Made by a program: the position numbers and the translations under genes | Shown here: piece after piece, positions 63,031 to 64,000 of the stretch | How the letters are laid out: each line of letters begins with the position of its first letter | Position numbering within the stretch: position 1 is the stretch's first letter | Notes under the pieces: generated by a model | The model's input: the letters and a program-made list of their open reading frames with translations, nothing else | Database searches by the model: none | Told to the model about the DNA's origin: nothing | Assembly (NCBI RefSeq): GCF_014236655.1 | Contig: NZ_JACMYG010000006.1 | Location: forward strand, 124,001 to 188,000 | Length of the DNA: 64,000 nt | From: Pseudomonas kielensis | GTDB lineage: Bacteria > Pseudomonadota > Gammaproteobacteria > Pseudomonadales > Pseudomonadaceae | Reading direction: 5' to 3'

Positions 63031-64000
63031 TTACACCAGAATCGAAGTGCCGGTCATTTCGGGCGGTTGCTCCAGCCCCAGCAGCTTGAGCATGGTCGGC
63101 GCCACGTCGGCCAGGACCCCGCCTTCGCGGACCTTGAAATCACGCTTGCCGACATAGATGAACGGTACCGGCTCGGTGGTGTGGGCGGTGTGGGCCTGGC
63201 CGGTGGATTCGTCGGACATCTGCTCGACGTTGCCGTGGTCGGCGGTGATCAGCGCTTCGCCACCGACTTTTTCCAGGGCTTCGACAATCCGGCCGACGCA
63301 CAGGTCCAGGCACTCAACCGCTTTGACCGCTGCGGCAAACACGCCGCTGTGGCCGACCATGTCGCCGTTGGCGTAGTTGACCACGATCACGTCGTAACGC
63401 TGGTTCTCGATGGCCTCGACGATGCGGTCGGTCACTTCCGGCGCGCTCATCTCTGGCTGCAAGTCGTAGGTGGCGACTTTTGGCGAAGGGATCAGGATGC
63501 GCTCTTCACCCGGGAACGGTTCTTCACGGCCGCCGGAGAAGAAGAAGGTCACGTGGGCGTATTTTTCGGTTTCAGCGATCCGCAGTTGGGTCTTGCCGTT
63601 TTTCGCCAGGTAGTCGCCCAGCACGTTTTCCAGGCTGCCCGGGGCGAAGGCCGACGGGGCAGGGATGCTGGCGGCGTATTGGGTGAGCATGACAAAACCG
63701 GCCAGTTTCGGCTGACGGGCACGTTCGAACTCGCTGAAATTGTCCTCGACGAACACGCGGCTCAGCTCGCGCGCACGGTCGGCACGGAAGTTCATGAACA
63801 CCATGGCATCGCCGTCTTCGACCTTGACCGGCTCGCCAATGGTGGTGGCCTTGACGAATTCGTCGCTCTCGCCACGCTCGTAGGCGGCTTGCAGGCCTTC
63901 CTGGGCGGTAGCGGCGTTGAACTCGCCGTGGCCATCCACGATCAGGTTGTAGGCCTGGGAGACGCGATCCCAGCGGTTGTCGCGGTCCATGGCGAAGTAG
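63031..64000 (-). CDS. gpmI: 2,3-bisphosphoglycerate-independent phosphoglycerate mutase, C-terminal part
   Basis: The gene runs past the right window edge; about 323 codons are visible, ending at 63031. The sequence has the iPGM manganese-site blocks [25 protein letters not shown] and [13 protein letters not shown]. It interconverts 2- and 3-phosphoglycerate in glycolysis and gluconeogenesis. The front part with the catalytic Ser lies outside. It is read toward envC, with a REPIN between them. Confidence 0.95.
   Translation of the reverse strand, partial: YFAMDRDNRWDRVSQAYNLIVDGHGEFNAATAQEGLQAAYERGESDEFVKATTIGEPVKVEDGDAMVFMNFRADRARELSRVFVEDNFSEFERARQPKLAGFVMLTQYAASIPAPSAFAPGSLENVLGDYLAKNGKTQLRIAETEKYAHVTFFFSGGREEPFPGEERILIPSPKVATYDLQPEMSAPEVTDRIVEAIENQRYDVIVVNYANGDMVGHSGVFAAAVKAVECLDLCVGRIVEALEKVGGEALITADHGNVEQMSDESTGQAHTAHTTEPVPFIYVGKRDFKVREGGVLADVAPTMLKLLGLEQPPEMTGTSILV

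Overview
The window is a piece of a Pseudomonas chromosome, most likely from the P. fluorescens/P. putida side of the genus. Supporting this are the GC-rich codon use, an OprD-family porin, the agmatine pair aguB-aguA, a DctB/DctD-type two-component system, Pseudomonas REP palindromes (GTGGGAGCGAGCCTG type), and a gene order that I recall being largely shared with P. aeruginosa (roughly the PA5131 to PA5188 interval) and P. putida (around PP_0254 to PP_0300). That synteny is from memory and was not searched.

Layout. 1-3.2 kb: 3' end of recQ, a 3-hydroxyacyl-CoA dehydrogenase, a thioesterase and a glycine-zipper protein. 3.4-7.6 kb: a YdeP-type molybdopterin oxidoreductase with fdhD and a LysR regulator. 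7.7-11.5 kb: BON-LysM protein, yrfG/nudE/cysQ housekeeping hydrolases, a small secreted unknown and a YiiD-type thioesterase. 11.6-14.8 kb: dctD-dctB. 14.9-20.2 kb: a kinase/M23-like/aminotransferase fusion followed by aguB-aguA, with two spaced palindromes in the aguB promoter. 20.4-25.3 kb: TonB-dependent siderophore receptor, DsbA-type thiol oxidoreductase and an OprD-family porin with a candidate small RNA or attenuator in front. 25.3-30.5 kb: an operon of four genes that I cannot assign (OmpA lipoprotein, polytopic membrane protein with an Ala/Pro linker, secreted protein with a von Willebrand A-like look, coiled-coil cytosolic protein).

31.05-38.18 kb is an accessory island inserted at the 3' end of tRNA-Thr(TGT). 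A degenerate copy of the tRNA 3' end sits at 31053-31077. The island carries a tyrosine recombinase with a coupled small partner gene, an Abi_2/HEPN abortive-infection protein, a DUF3892 protein, and a strongly AT-rich cassette (P-loop kinase, ASCH protein, tail-anchored unknown, GNAT) that is the best candidate here for an undescribed defence or conflict module.

38.3-47.3 kb: FkbM methyltransferase, GSTCD-like methyltransferase, a polar amino-acid ABC transporter, two tandem paralogous unknowns, an alpha/beta hydrolase and a DUF1016 nuclease. 47.5-54 kb: small secreted protein, tRNA-Phe(GAA), the coupled yggX-mutY-asmA genes and an oxalate/formate-type MFS carrier. 54.1-58 kb: hisB-hisH-(DUF2164)-hisA-hisF and an orphan periplasmic binding protein. 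58-64 kb: a eukaryote-like Vps62 protein, then the cell-envelope/glycolysis series divergent polysaccharide deacetylase, ctpA, envC and gpmI (cut by the window end).

Many long reading frames antisense to these genes are by-products of high GC and were left out.
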